DNA of 64,000 nt. Source: Actinopolyspora lacussalsi. GTDB taxonomy: Bacteria > Actinomycetota > Actinomycetes > Mycobacteriales > Pseudonocardiaceae. The stretch covers positions 3,179,501-3,243,500 of the forward strand of contig JAURUC010000001.1 of the NCBI GenBank assembly GCA_030803735.1, in the 5' to 3' direction. Below the pieces are notes generated by a model. It saw only the letters and a list, made by a program, of their open reading frames with translations, made no database searches and had not been told where the DNA came from. The position numbers were made by a program, and so were the translations under genes. This document shows positions 17,833 to 25,643 of this stretch, in pieces; the stretch's first letter is position 1; every line of letters begins with the position of its first letter.

Positions 17833-19350
17833 TCAGGACTTGGCCGGTTCGGCGCCCTCGACCGGTTCGACCATGTCCCCGGACCAGTCACGCTCGGGAC
17901 GCTTGCCGAGACTGTTGCACGCCACGATCGCCAGCAGGGCCACGATCCAGCCCGGGATCATCTCGTAGACCCCGGTGCCGCTGAGCGCGTCCACGTTCTT
18001 CCAGACCAGCACTGTGATCGCACCACCGACGACACCACCGAGGGCACCGGTCCAGGTCATGCGGGACCAGAACAGCGAGAGCAGGATCACCGGGCCGAAC
18101 GCGGATCCGAAGCCGGCCCACGCGTAGGAGACGATGTCCAGCACGGCTCCGCCGCCGAGTGCGATCACGTAGGCCACGAGCGCCACCAGGACCACGGTGG
18201 CACGCCCGACCCACACCAGCAGCCGCTCCGAGGCGGCCTTGTGCACGAAGGCGCGGTAGAAGTCCTCGGTCAGCGCGGTGGAGGCGACGAGCAGCTGACT
18301 GTCGGCGGTGGACATGACCGCTGCCAGCACCGCGGCGAGCAGGATGCCGGCGATCCACGGGTTGAGCAACTGCTGTGCCAGCGCGATGAACACCTGCTCC
18401 GGGTCGTCCAGCGGCTGATCGAGCACGCCGATACCGACCAGGCCGACCAGCGAGGCGCCGAGGAGGGTCACCAGCACCCAGGTGGTGCTGATCCGGCGGG
18501 CGACGGGAATGTGCCGCGCACTGCGGATTCCCATGAACCGCGCCAGGATGTGCGGCTGCCCGAAGTAACCCGGCCCCCAGGCCAGCAATGACACGATCGC
18601 GACGAAGCTCAGGCCGCTTCCGCTCGACCAGCTCCCGTCGGTGAAGCTCGCCTCCTGCCCCATGTCCAGCAACGCCGGGGACTGCTCGGTGAGCGCCCCG
18701 CCCAGGCCGCCGAAACCACCCAGCAGGGCTATACCGATCAGCGGGAGCACCACCAGGGCCAGGAACATCATCGTCCCCTGCACCACGTCGGTGAAGCTCA
18801 CCGCGAGGAACCCACCGAGGAAGGCGTACATCACGATGACCGCCACCGAAATGGAGATCGCCGTCGTCGAGTCCACGCCGAAGACGTCCTCGAACAGCAC
18901 TCCCCCGGCGACGAGACCGCTGGCCACGTAGACAGTGAAGAACACCACGATCACCAGCGCGGAGACCAGCCGGAGCGAACGGCTGCGGTCCTCGAAGCGC
19001 GATTCGAGGTAGGCCGACAGGCTGACGGCGTTGTTGGCCCGCTCGGTGTAGGTGCGCAGCCGGGGAGCCACGAACAGCCAGTTGAGGTACGTACCGAGGG
19101 CCAGGCCTATCGCGATCCAGGTGGCCCCGATGCCCTGGGCGTAGACAGCTCCCGGGAGTCCGAGCAGCAACCACCCGGACATGTCGCTGGCCTGCGCCGA
19201 CAGTGCCGCGGTCGGCGCGTTGAGGTTTCGACCGCCGAGCGCGAAGTCGGCGAGAGTGTTGGTGCGCCTGTACACCCACACTCCGATCACGAGCATGACG
19301 ACCAGATACGCGGCGAAGGTCGTCAGTACCACTGGACTGATCTCAAACAC
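17833..19350 (-). CDS. putP: Sodium/proline symporter
   Basis: A 505-residue SSS-family symporter taking up proline with Na+. The start of helix 1 (VFEISPVVLTTFAAYLVVML) and the sodium-binding region YRRTNTLADFALGGRNLN, then ALSAQASDMSGWLLLGLPGA, are diagnostic of PutP. Thirteen membrane segments are expected. A GTG at 19350 has AAGGAG eight bases upstream; the longer frame upstream is not needed. The C-terminus is a short charged tail (DMVEPVEGAEPAKS). In halophilic or osmotically stressed actinobacteria it would import proline as solute or nitrogen source, which is inference. Confidence 0.9.
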   Translation of the reverse strand: MFEISPVVLTTFAAYLVVMLVIGVWVYRRTNTLADFALGGRNLNAPTAALSAQASDMSGWLLLGLPGAVYAQGIGATWIAIGLALGTYLNWLFVAPRLRTYTERANNAVSLSAYLESRFEDRSRSLRLVSALVIVVFFTVYVASGLVAGGVLFEDVFGVDSTTAISISVAVIVMYAFLGGFLAVSFTDVVQGTMMFLALVVLPLIGIALLGGFGGLGGALTEQSPALLDMGQEASFTDGSWSSGSGLSFVAIVSLLAWGPGYFGQPHILARFMGIRSARHIPVARRISTTWVLVTLLGASLVGLVGIGVLDQPLDDPEQVFIALAQQLLNPWIAGILLAAVLAAVMSTADSQLLVASTALTEDFYRAFVHKAASERLLVWVGRATVVLVALVAYVIALGGGAVLDIVSYAWAGFGSAFGPVILLSLFWSRMTWTGALGGVVGGAITVLVWKNVDALSGTGVYEMIPGWIVALLAIVACNSLGKRPERDWSGDMVEPVEGAEPAKS

Positions 19351-19783
19351 TGATACTCCTTCAGCCGGGACGACACATGCGCTCCGCCGAAGCGGATCAC
19401 CGACAGTGGTCGCGGATCGAGGTCGGCATGTGTTCGCGGTAAGTGTTCGAAGGATAGTAAGTGGTATTCGCAACGGCGTATTCGTGCTATGTCACATGAT
19501 TTCGCCCTTTTCGTTGTCCGATCGAACAACGAGTTCTCACCTCAAAGAGTGACTTTAACGTCATCTCACCCAGTGGGTGATCCAGATACGAAAAGTGATG
19601 TTCCGAAAACTCGCCGTGGGCGCGGCTAGGCATCGGACGGAGCGCCGCGAGACCGGCCCGGTTCGAGTGGCAATCGGCTCCCGGAAGTGGGAAGAAGGCC
19701 GTGCACGACGGCAGCGACGGGTCATTCGGGCAACCGGCTCTCGCGGTTCCACCGCCCCGAAGCGACTCGTGAACCGCGCGGTC

Positions 19784-19881
19784 GTGACACTGCCGGTCGG
19801 ATCGATCGTACTGGGCACGTCGAACGTGCGTCGCGCGGTGGAATTCTGGTGTACGGCACTCGGTCAGGTGCCACGTGACTC
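19784..19881 (+). pseudogene. Remnant of a VOC/glyoxalase-family gene
   Basis: About 32 codons from GTG 19784 read VTLPVGSIVLGTSNVRRAV followed by EFWCTALGQVPRD. This is the standard first beta-alpha-beta unit of a vicinal-oxygen-chelate protein (IVLGxxDVRRAVxFWxxALGYxPRD). Homology stops abruptly at about 19881, where a 14-bp-stem terminator begins, and the following translation is arginine-rich and unrelated. The expected about 90-130 further residues are missing. I read this as a decayed or truncated gene rather than a functional microprotein. Confidence 0.6.
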
Positions 19882-19883
19882 GG

Positions 19884-19919
19884 AGCGAGGGCGGGAAACG
19901 CGGGCTTCCCGCCCTCGCT
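19884..19919 (+). terminator. Strong hairpin terminator inside the VOC remnant region
   Basis: Perfect 14-bp stem (19884-19897 with 19906-19919), arm AGCGAGGGCGGGAA, eight-base loop, followed by TTGGTGTG. It falls exactly where the VOC homology ends. Confidence 0.75.
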
Positions 19920-20187
19920 TGGTGTGCTCGACTTTCCGGCAGCAACGTGCCGAGTGCCGCGCATTCGCCCCGCCCATCCGCGCTCTGGGCACGCGGCGAG
20001 CACCGAGGGAGCGGGACGCGGCGCCCGAACGGTCCTCGCCAACGAGTCAGCTCCGTTTCGAGCGAAGTGTGACTGTGGCTGGTTGAACCGACCGGATCCC
20101 ACGGTGTGACTCGAATTCCCGTGCTCTCAGCGCGGTCTCCGATCCGGTGCGGTCGCGGAATCGGTTGCTCGAAGCCACGCGGGCCTC

Positions 20188-20817
20188 TCAGGAGGAAAAC
20201 GGATCGCGTCCGAGCATGTCCTCGGAGGTCGGAAGCGCGGTGTCGTGATAGCGGTCAGCGGTCTCGGTGAGCCAGGTCAGCGCGTAGGCGGTGGGAGCGC
20301 GGCGAGCGGCTGCCTCGACGGTGTCGGTCATCCGGTCGGCGAACCCGTCCCGTGGGAACGCGGTGAGAACCTCGTCGACCCGCGCGGGGTCGAGCCGGTC
20401 GAGTCCGCTGCCGTCGATGTCGGTTCCCGCACCCCAGTGCACCAGGGCGCATTCCGGCGACTTGTGGTCCGCGATGCCCATCGACGTGTGCAGCGCGATG
20501 GCATCCCAGATCGCGCGCGCTTCCTCGTCCACCAGGCCGCTGGATCTCGCCCAGTCGTACGCGGCTTCGGCGCCCTCGACCTCGAACCGCCGCTGTCCCC
20601 CGTGACGCTCGGTGAGCCCCAGGTCGTGCAGCAGCGCCGCGACGTAGGCGAGCTCTTCACGTACCCGGAGTCCCGCCGCCGCGGTAGCCAGCCGACCGAA
20701 GACGTAGGTGCGTTCGCAGTGACGCAGCAGAAACTCGGGGCTGTGCCGCGCGGCCAGTGCGTGCGCCTCACGGGTGAGCGTGCTGTCGGGAATGCGAATA
20801 CCGGCGATGACGTGCAT
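20188..20817 (-). CDS. HD-domain protein
   Basis: A 209-residue HD-superfamily metal-dependent hydrolase. Ligands are visible as LLRHCERTYVFG (first H), AALLHDLGLTERHGG (HD) and IALHTSMGIADHKSPE, followed by a conserved ALVHWGAGTDIDG segment. The pattern resembles the cyanamide-hydratase/HDIG-like phosphohydrolase branch; the substrate cannot be stated. ATG 20817 follows GGAGG by nine bases. It is divergent from a GlxA-type regulator, with an inverted repeat in the shared 173-bp promoter region, which suggests the regulator controls it. Confidence 0.78.
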   Translation of the reverse strand: MHVIAGIRIPDSTLTREAHALAARHSPEFLLRHCERTYVFGRLATAAAGLRVREELAYVAALLHDLGLTERHGGQRRFEVEGAEAAYDWARSSGLVDEEARAIWDAIALHTSMGIADHKSPECALVHWGAGTDIDGSGLDRLDPARVDEVLTAFPRDGFADRMTDTVEAAARRAPTAYALTWLTETADRYHDTALPTSEDMLGRDPFSS

Positions 20818-20947
20818 GGTGAGCGTCCTCCGCGTGCCGCTTCCCGGATCCGGGAAGCGGCGCGCTCCGTCGGGTGGGTTACTGGCCGTGGGTGGTCATC
20901 GATCCGGTCGACGCCACCGATACGTACGTCCCGACCCTGCCGTGACG

Positions 20948-20964
20948 CTCACGTGTAGCGTGAG
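20948..20964. promoter_or_regulatory. Inverted-repeat operator between HD gene and GlxA-type regulator
   Basis: CTCACG-TGTAG-CGTGAG, a perfect 6-bp inverted repeat with five-base spacer, 27 bp before the regulator start codon. It is a candidate autoregulatory site for the AraC-type protein. Confidence 0.45.
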
Positions 20965-20990
20965 TGGCAGAAACGACGAGATGCGCAAGA

Positions 20991-21959
20991 ATGCTGCCGA
21001 TGCATCAGATCAGTGTGCTCGCACTACCCGAGGTCGTGCTGTTCGATCTGGCGATTCCGCTGGAGGTCTTCGGCAGCCAGCCGCACCGCTACACCACCAC
21101 GGTGTGTGCCGCCACCCCTGGCCCGGTGCCCGGCACCAGGGGAGTCCCCGTCCACGCCGGGAGGGGGCTCACATCACTGGCCGAAGCCGACACGGTGATC
21201 GTTCCCGGCTTCGATCCGCGGGACGTTCCCGCGCGAGAAGTGCTCACGGCGCTGCACGACGCAGCCGAGCGGGGCGCGCGAATAGTCTCGATCTGTACCG
21301 GCGCGTTCGCCCTGGCTCCCACCGGCCTGCTCGACCAGCGATCCGCGACCACCCACTGGTACTACACCGAAGAGCTCTCCCAGCGTTACCCACGGATCCA
21401 GGTCGACCCGGACGTGCTCTACATAGATCACGACGACATCGCCACCAGCGCCGGAATGGCCGCCGGGATCGACCTGTGCCTGCATCTCGTACGCCGGGAC
21501 CACGGGGCCGACGCTGCCACCGACATCGCTCGCCGCATGGTCGTGCCTCCCCACCGCCGTGGCGGCCAGGCCCAGCTGCTGGACCGGCCACTGCCTCCCA
21601 GCGGGGATACCCTGGCCGAGACCTGCGCCTGGGCGCGCGAGCATCTGGACCAGCGACTGACCGTGGCCGACCTTGCCCGGCACGCCGGGCACGCACCCCG
21701 CACTTTCGCCCGGCACTTCCGAGCTCAAACCGGCACCACCCCCTTGCGGTGGCTGACAGCTCAGCGTATCCACCAGGCCCGCAGACTGCTGGAGCACACC
21801 GACCGCACGGTGGCCGACATCGCCCGCAGCGTCGGACTGGGCACCGCTGCCAATCTGCGCACGCAACTCGCTCGCGACGCTCACACCAGCCCCAACGCCT
21901 ACCGCCGCACCTACCAGGAATCCCGGGAACCGCACTACAACGACGGCGACGCGCACTGA
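20991..21959 (+). CDS. GlxA-family regulator (DJ-1/PfpI + AraC HTH)
   Basis: A 322-residue transcription factor. The N-terminal DJ-1/PfpI-like ligand domain (about 1-170) contains the nucleophile-elbow ARIVSICTGAFALAPTGLLD. The C-terminal AraC double helix-turn-helix (about 215-315) has LTVADLARHAGHAPRTFARHF and TVADIARSVGLGTAANLRTQL. The family includes regulators of choline/betaine and arginine catabolism and of unknown stress genes. ATG 20991 is preferred; ATG 21000 and GTG 20964 are alternatives. It is divergent from the HD-domain gene, its most likely target. Confidence 0.87.
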   Translation: MLPMHQISVLALPEVVLFDLAIPLEVFGSQPHRYTTTVCAATPGPVPGTRGVPVHAGRGLTSLAEADTVIVPGFDPRDVPAREVLTALHDAAERGARIVSICTGAFALAPTGLLDQRSATTHWYYTEELSQRYPRIQVDPDVLYIDHDDIATSAGMAAGIDLCLHLVRRDHGADAATDIARRMVVPPHRRGGQAQLLDRPLPPSGDTLAETCAWAREHLDQRLTVADLARHAGHAPRTFARHFRAQTGTTPLRWLTAQRIHQARRLLEHTDRTVADIARSVGLGTAANLRTQLARDAHTSPNAYRRTYQESREPHYNDGDAH

Positions 21960-22298
21960 GGGAGCGGCATCGGCTCCGGTCGCGCGTCCCTGATGAGCCA
22001 GAATTCCGATGAACCGCTGCGACAAGCCGGATGAGCGTGCTGGCCGATTCGAAGCACGACGGAAGGCGACAACTAGCTGCCTACCCCCTCACTCCTCCGA
22101 CACCCGGTCGTTTTCAGCGGGCAAGCCAGGGAGCCAAGAGTAACCACCGAACTCACGTGACGTTGGCATGAGAGCCGTAGGACTCTCTTACCCCCGGCGT
22201 GGCCGCCACCGTCCAGCGACGGAGGATGGCAGGGCTTTCAGCCAACACGCCCGTTGCTTGAGGTAACCAGTTCCGGGCCCGGACGACGTCAGCTGTCG
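21960..22298. other. Non-coding left edge of the putative integrated element
   Basis: 339 bp without a gene. At 22083-22140 a segment (CACTCCTCCGACACCCGG ... AGCGGGCAAGCC ... GCCAAGAGT) resembles the inverted-repeat arms at 24632-24790. No copy of the tRNA-Lys 3' end, which would mark the left attachment site, was seen by eye. Confidence 0.35.
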
Positions 22299-22832
22299 TT
22301 ACTGGTCAAGATTGGCCCGCGCATGACGGAACAGGTCGGCTACACGCGATTTCATCGCGTAATCCGTGTACTTCGTCTTGTCGCCTCCCCACCAGTAGAA
22401 CGGGTAATTTCGACCGGTTAGCTCGCAGGAGTGGTTGAGCCCCTTGATCGACCCAGCGATCGAGCGTGACCCGGAGAAAACGTCCTCACCAGCGAGGTAG
22501 CAGATTTCGTCCACACTGAGCAGTTGTCCCGGATGATCGATCAGCAGGTCCAGAAACACTTTCGCCTTGCCGCTGACGGGCTGGTAAAAGGCTTCGGCAA
22601 CGGCGCTATCAGCATCGACGTCCCACTTGGGGTAGTAACGATCATCCTCCCGCAGGGCATGATAGCTCCACAGTCGATGGTCATCGGGCAGCACGCGTCT
22701 GCTGTCTACCTCGTCGTTCACAGGCTGAACGTTCAGTCGGCTGCTCAAAGTGCTCATTAACTCCATCGCACGCTCCCGCGACATCGTGAGCTCCACCCCT
22801 GCTCCTACGGGCAGACGAATATCGTCCGACAT
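22299..22832 (-). CDS. Winged-helix-like protein (possibly DUF6416)
   Basis: A 177-residue protein of a type I associate with actinobacterial DUF6416 proteins, from memory and not certain. The N-terminus (LPVGAGVELTMSRERAMELM) could be a small beta-helix unit. The C-terminal part (FLDLLIDHPGQLLSVDEICY then GSRSIAGSIKGLNHSCELTG) has the spacing of a winged-helix DNA-binding domain, and YPFYWWGG near the end is distinctive. It may regulate neighbouring element genes. ATG 22832 follows GGAG; a palindrome at 22861-22881 sits about 30 bp upstream and could be its own operator. Base composition is less G+C-rich than the flanks. Confidence 0.6.
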   Translation of the reverse strand: MSDDIRLPVGAGVELTMSRERAMELMSTLSSRLNVQPVNDEVDSRRVLPDDHRLWSYHALREDDRYYPKWDVDADSAVAEAFYQPVSGKAKVFLDLLIDHPGQLLSVDEICYLAGEDVFSGSRSIAGSIKGLNHSCELTGRNYPFYWWGGDKTKYTDYAMKSRVADLFRHARANLDQ

Positions 22833-22860
22833 TGCTCCACACCTAACCGCAAAAGGGATA

Positions 22861-22881
22861 CCAAAGGGTTAACCCCTTTGG
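22861..22881. promoter_or_regulatory. Palindromic operator candidate upstream of the winged-helix gene
   Basis: CCAAAGGG-TTAAC-CCCTTTGG, eight-base perfect arms with five-base spacer, 29 bp upstream of the start at 22832 and within the expected promoter. Confidence 0.5.
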
Positions 22882-22966
22882 GATCTCGTCAAGGAAATCA
22901 GTGATCAGAGCGTCGAACGAATAACCCCAGTCGGATGTGTGGACACACCAGGCAGCTCCGACAAGA

Positions 22967-23626
22967 TCACTCAGCGGATTGTCCGGGGCGGGCCCAGCCG
23001 CGGAATTCTCCTTCGGTGATGAGGCGCTGCCCCACTTCCCAGAGATACGTCGAACCGTCGCCGATCACGGCTTTCCGCCTGCGGACGTCGTCGGCGGTGG
23101 TACCTGGCGTACGCCAGGTACCACCGCGAGCCATCCAGTTGAGCAGGAGCGGCTGGAAACGGTCCATGGCCTTGGCGAAGCGGGCCTCGGGCGTGTCGCG
23201 TTCTTCGAACTCGTCCCACAGCGTGCGGAGCCGCGAAGCCTGGTCCTCGGGCAACAAGCCGAACAACTCGGTGGCCGCGCGAGCTTCGCGCTCGTACTGG
23301 TCGTCCCTGCCGTTGGCCGCGTACAGCGGTGTGTCACCGGCGTAGATCTCGACGAGATCGTGGACAAGCACCAGTTGCACGGTGTGCCCGGTGTCGATGG
23401 GCTCGTCGGAGTACTCGGCCAGCAGGACCACCATCATGGCCAGGTGCCAGGAGTGCTCGGCGTCGTTCTCGCGTCGTTCAGTGGCCACGAGCGGGGATTG
23501 GCGAAGGATCGCTTTGAGGTGGTCAACCTCGATCAAGAAGGTCAGCTGGTCACGCAGGCGTTCGTCCAGCTCGACGGGAAACGGGGTCTTCGCTGCGAGC
23601 GGTTCGCTCCGGCGATCATCAGTCAC
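22967..23626 (-). CDS. HD-domain 5'-nucleotidase-like protein (YfbR/HDDC2 type)
   Basis: A 219-residue HD hydrolase. The motif series IEVDHLKAILRQS, ENDAEHSWHLAMMVVLLAEY, VLVHDLVEIYAGD and MDRFQPLLLNWM matches the HDDC2/YfbR family of nucleoside 5'-monophosphatases. A 32-bp perfect DNA palindrome lies inside the coding sequence (23095-23126, encoding the GGTWRTPGT part). The start is unclear: GTG 23626 begins TDDRRSE; GTG 23653 is also open, and neither has a ribosome site. A TTGACA box on this strand at 23670-23675 supports a nearby, possibly leaderless start. The locus belongs to the tRNA-Lys-linked element remnant, next to a cytidine-deaminase-like gene. Confidence 0.75.
   Translation of the reverse strand: MTDDRRSEPLAAKTPFPVELDERLRDQLTFLIEVDHLKAILRQSPLVATERRENDAEHSWHLAMMVVLLAEYSDEPIDTGHTVQLVLVHDLVEIYAGDTPLYAANGRDDQYEREARAATELFGLLPEDQASRLRTLWDEFEERDTPEARFAKAMDRFQPLLLNWMARGGTWRTPGTTADDVRRRKAVIGDGSTYLWEVGQRLITEGEFRGWARPGQSAE
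23095..23126. repeat. 32-bp perfect palindrome within the HD gene
   Basis: The left arm CGGTGGTACCTGGCGT (23095-23110) is followed immediately by its exact complement to 23126, without any spacer. It is in frame within the HDDC2-like gene. Confidence 0.95.
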
Positions 23627-23977
23627 GTAAGCACACGATGACACAGCGTCCACGCGAAAGACAGAGTTCTGTCAAGTCTGGCATCGACCGGCACGGATCC
23701 GCTGTGCCTCTGCGACACCCGCTTTATGGGATGAGGCCTCGCATCGTCTGCCGTCGGTCAGTCCTTGGTGTGTGCTGGGGCGGAGCGCGTAGACGGGGAC
23801 TTGTTACAAGGCGGAGCAGTGGACGTTTGCCGTTGATTCGTAGGGGGTAAAGTGGGGCAAATTCAGCAGCGGCCCCGTGCCTTTTTTGGGCGCGTCCTCC
23901 CCTCTCTTCAGGTTACGTTTCAGCTTCGAACGCCCCGCATTGGCCTCGCCCGCACTCCACGCGTTCAGACTGGCTGG

Positions 23978-24412
23978 ATGAACTTGGACCAACATCTCGT
24001 GGATGCGGCTGTCAGTCAGATGGATTATCGGGCTCGAACAGCGGCTGCGGCGGTTTACCTGCAGGATGGTCGGATCCTCACCAGTGTGTGTCTCGATAAC
24101 CTCAACGCCGCGGCCACGTTGTGCGCGGAGACCGGGGCGATCTGCCAGGCCTACACACTTGGTGCCTCGATTACCGCTTCGGTGTGCGTCAGTAGATGGG
24201 AGGGTGGCAGGGGCTTCTCCGTCCTCGCGCCCTGTGGGATCTGCCAAGAACGCCTCGCGCTGTGGGGACCGGATGTTCAGGTGGGCGTGGCGGATCTGGA
24301 AGCCGCGTCCGGCTGGAACGTGCGGACTCTCCGGGAACTCAACCCGTTCTACTGGGGCCAACACTTCGCCGACGGTGACACATGGCCTTCCTCCGCTGTG
24401 CACGCGTCCTGA
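23978..24412 (+). CDS. Cytidine/blasticidin-S deaminase-like protein
   Basis: A 144-residue zinc deaminase fold. CAETGAICQA (about residue 40) supplies the first zinc ligand and the catalytic glutamate; LAPCGICQERL (about residue 86) supplies the PCxxC pair. The Cys-Ala-Glu form and small size match tetrameric cytidine deaminases and blasticidin S deaminase. The substrate could be free cytidine/deoxycytidine or a nucleoside antibiotic. ATG 23978 is chosen because homology begins there; the open frame reaches to 23852 but those codons look non-coding. There is no clear ribosome site. It is divergent from the HD nucleotidase-like gene, both in the element remnant. Confidence 0.78.
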   Translation: MNLDQHLVDAAVSQMDYRARTAAAAVYLQDGRILTSVCLDNLNAAATLCAETGAICQAYTLGASITASVCVSRWEGGRGFSVLAPCGICQERLALWGPDVQVGVADLEAASGWNVRTLRELNPFYWGQHFADGDTWPSSAVHAS

Positions 24413-24813
24413 ATATCGGGACCCTACGGCATGAGAGACCCGTACGCTTGGGACTCGTAGAGACTCGCCTCCGGAGGGCGTTCCGGTTGGCTTCGCTGCC
24501 TCGGACTTCCGGCGTGCGTCGCTGGTGAGCGTGTCGTGTAGTGCCGGTTGGTTGTCGTCGTTTGTCGTCGCTGATCGGTGGCGTGTGCCCCACGGGGTGA
24601 ACCGTTGATGGCGGTGGAGTGCGCCCCGCCAGACCCCTCCCTCATCCGACACCAAGCCGCCTCAGCGGACAAGCCGGTTAGTCAAGAGTGCCCGACCCCG
24701 TGCTCACCGCCTCGTGTCGATAGGAGCCGATCGACTCTCTTGACTCACCGGATTGACCACCATCCGCCAACGGCGGATGAGGGAGGGGTCGCCCACGATG
24801 CCAGGACGCACGG
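24413..24813. other. Non-coding gap preceding the recombinase remnant
   Basis: 401 bp. It carries the long imperfect inverted repeat described separately (24632-24790) and no credible gene. The missing N-terminal coding part of the tyrosine recombinase should have been here, so the inverted-repeat segment probably marks the disruption point. Confidence 0.45.
24632..24790. repeat. Long imperfect inverted repeat flanking a 159-bp segment
   Basis: The outer arms are identical complements over 17 bp (GACCCCTCCCTCATCCG at 24632-24648; complement at 24774-24790). About 25 bp further inward, CCGGT[T/G]AGTCAAGAG recurs in both arms. The right arm contains its own CATCCGCC/GGCGGATG hairpin (24761-24779). 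A third, diverged version of the arm occurs at 22083-22140. Confidence 0.8.
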
Positions 24814-25425
24814 ATGCGCGTTCCCCGTTCACGTTCGGCGGTCCCGGCAGGGGCCGCCCTCGAATCGGACGAGGCGGCAAGCGGTAGGGACATTCCTGAT
24901 CTCGTTCGCTTCATGCTGGCCACCGGGGTACGGATCGGTGAGGCGCTGGCCGTGTGTTGGCCCGAGGTGGACTGTGAAGCCGGTTTGGTCTCGGTGAACT
25001 TCACGGTGGTCCGGGTCAAGGGCGAGGGACTGGTCAGGAAGTCGACCAAGTCCAGCTCCGGGGAACGGACCTTGCCGCTCCCCTCCTGGGCGGTGGAGAT
25101 GCTTCGACGGCGCGAGAACGAGCGGGGCGACCGGGAGGAACCTGTCTTCCCGGACAGTCTGGGCGGCTTGCGCGATCCGTCGAATACCCGGCGAGATCTG
25201 CGCAAGGCACGTGGTGCCGAAGAGTTCTCCTGGGTGACCTCGCACGTGTTCCGGAAGACGGCGGCCACGATCCTGGACGAAGCGGGCTTGTCGGCGCGGG
25301 TGGTGGCCGACCAGCTGGGGCACGCGCGGCCGTCGCTGACTCAGGACGTGTACATGGGGCGTAAGGCGGTCACCGAGGACGCGGCCACAGCACTGGAAAC
25401 GGTCTTCGATAGCGAGTCAGAGTAG
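24814..25425 (+). pseudogene. N-terminally truncated tyrosine recombinase (integrase)
   Basis: 203 codons encoding the catalytic domain of a phage/ICE-type tyrosine integrase. Visible are the first catalytic Arg in FMLATGVRIGEALAV, the beta-hairpin lysine region RKSTKSSSGERTLPLP, the HxxR box TSHVFRKTAATILDEAG, and the final QLGHARPSLTQDVYMGR with catalytic His and Tyr. The arm-binding and core-binding N-terminal domains (about 170-200 residues in full-length relatives) are absent; upstream DNA is an unrelated inverted repeat. Catalytic residues are intact, so decay is by truncation, not point mutation. It ends 67 bp from tRNA-Lys, the usual position for an integrase beside its attachment site. 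Confidence 0.8.
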
Positions 25426-25492
25426 TTTTGTGTGGGTAAAGTGTGGCGGTGATCTTGAATTGATCACTGCGTAAAACTCTGACCTGGCCTTC

Positions 25493-25568
25493 TGGTGGGC
25501 CGCCAGGGACTCGAACCCTGAACCCGTGGATTAAAAGTCCACTGCTCTGCCCATTGAGCTAACGGCCC
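25493..25568 (-). tRNA. tRNA-Lys (anticodon UUU)
   Basis: The complete cloverleaf reads on the minus strand: acceptor GGGCCGT pairing with GCGGCCC, anticodon stem GTGGA/TCCAC with loop CTTTTAA (anticodon at 25533-25535), T-arm with GGTTCGAGTCC, and an encoded CCA end (25493-25495 complement). It is 76 nt long. The 3' end faces the truncated integrase, so it is the likely integration site. Confidence 0.97.
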
Positions 25569-25643
25569 GCGAGATACATCTTACAGGCAGCCGTTGATCT
25601 GGTACATCGCCGGGCGGGCCGACCACCCGCCCGGCGTGTCGGT

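Larger units (their letters stand above)
19351..20187. other. 837-bp mostly non-coding gap
   Basis: Between putP and the HD-domain gene. The first about 250 bp are A+T-richer and probably contain the putP promoter. The rest holds a truncated VOC-like frame (19784-19881) interrupted by a strong terminator (19884-19919). Arginine-rich open frames spanning the region look like shadows. Confidence 0.45.

Noticed and set aside
19577..20086. 169-residue frame spanning the VOC remnant as a full gene
   Set aside because: Only about 32 codons resemble a known fold; the rest is Arg-rich and crossed by a terminator hairpin.
22299..25425. Intact prophage or integrative conjugative element
   Set aside because: No structural, replication or transfer genes and the recombinase lacks its N-terminal half; only a remnant can be supported.
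25493..25568. Duplicated att site (tRNA-Lys 3' end) on the left side of the element
   Set aside because: Scanned by eye from about 20.8 to 25.4 kb for GGGACTCGAACCCTG or its complement and found no copy; left border remains unknown.
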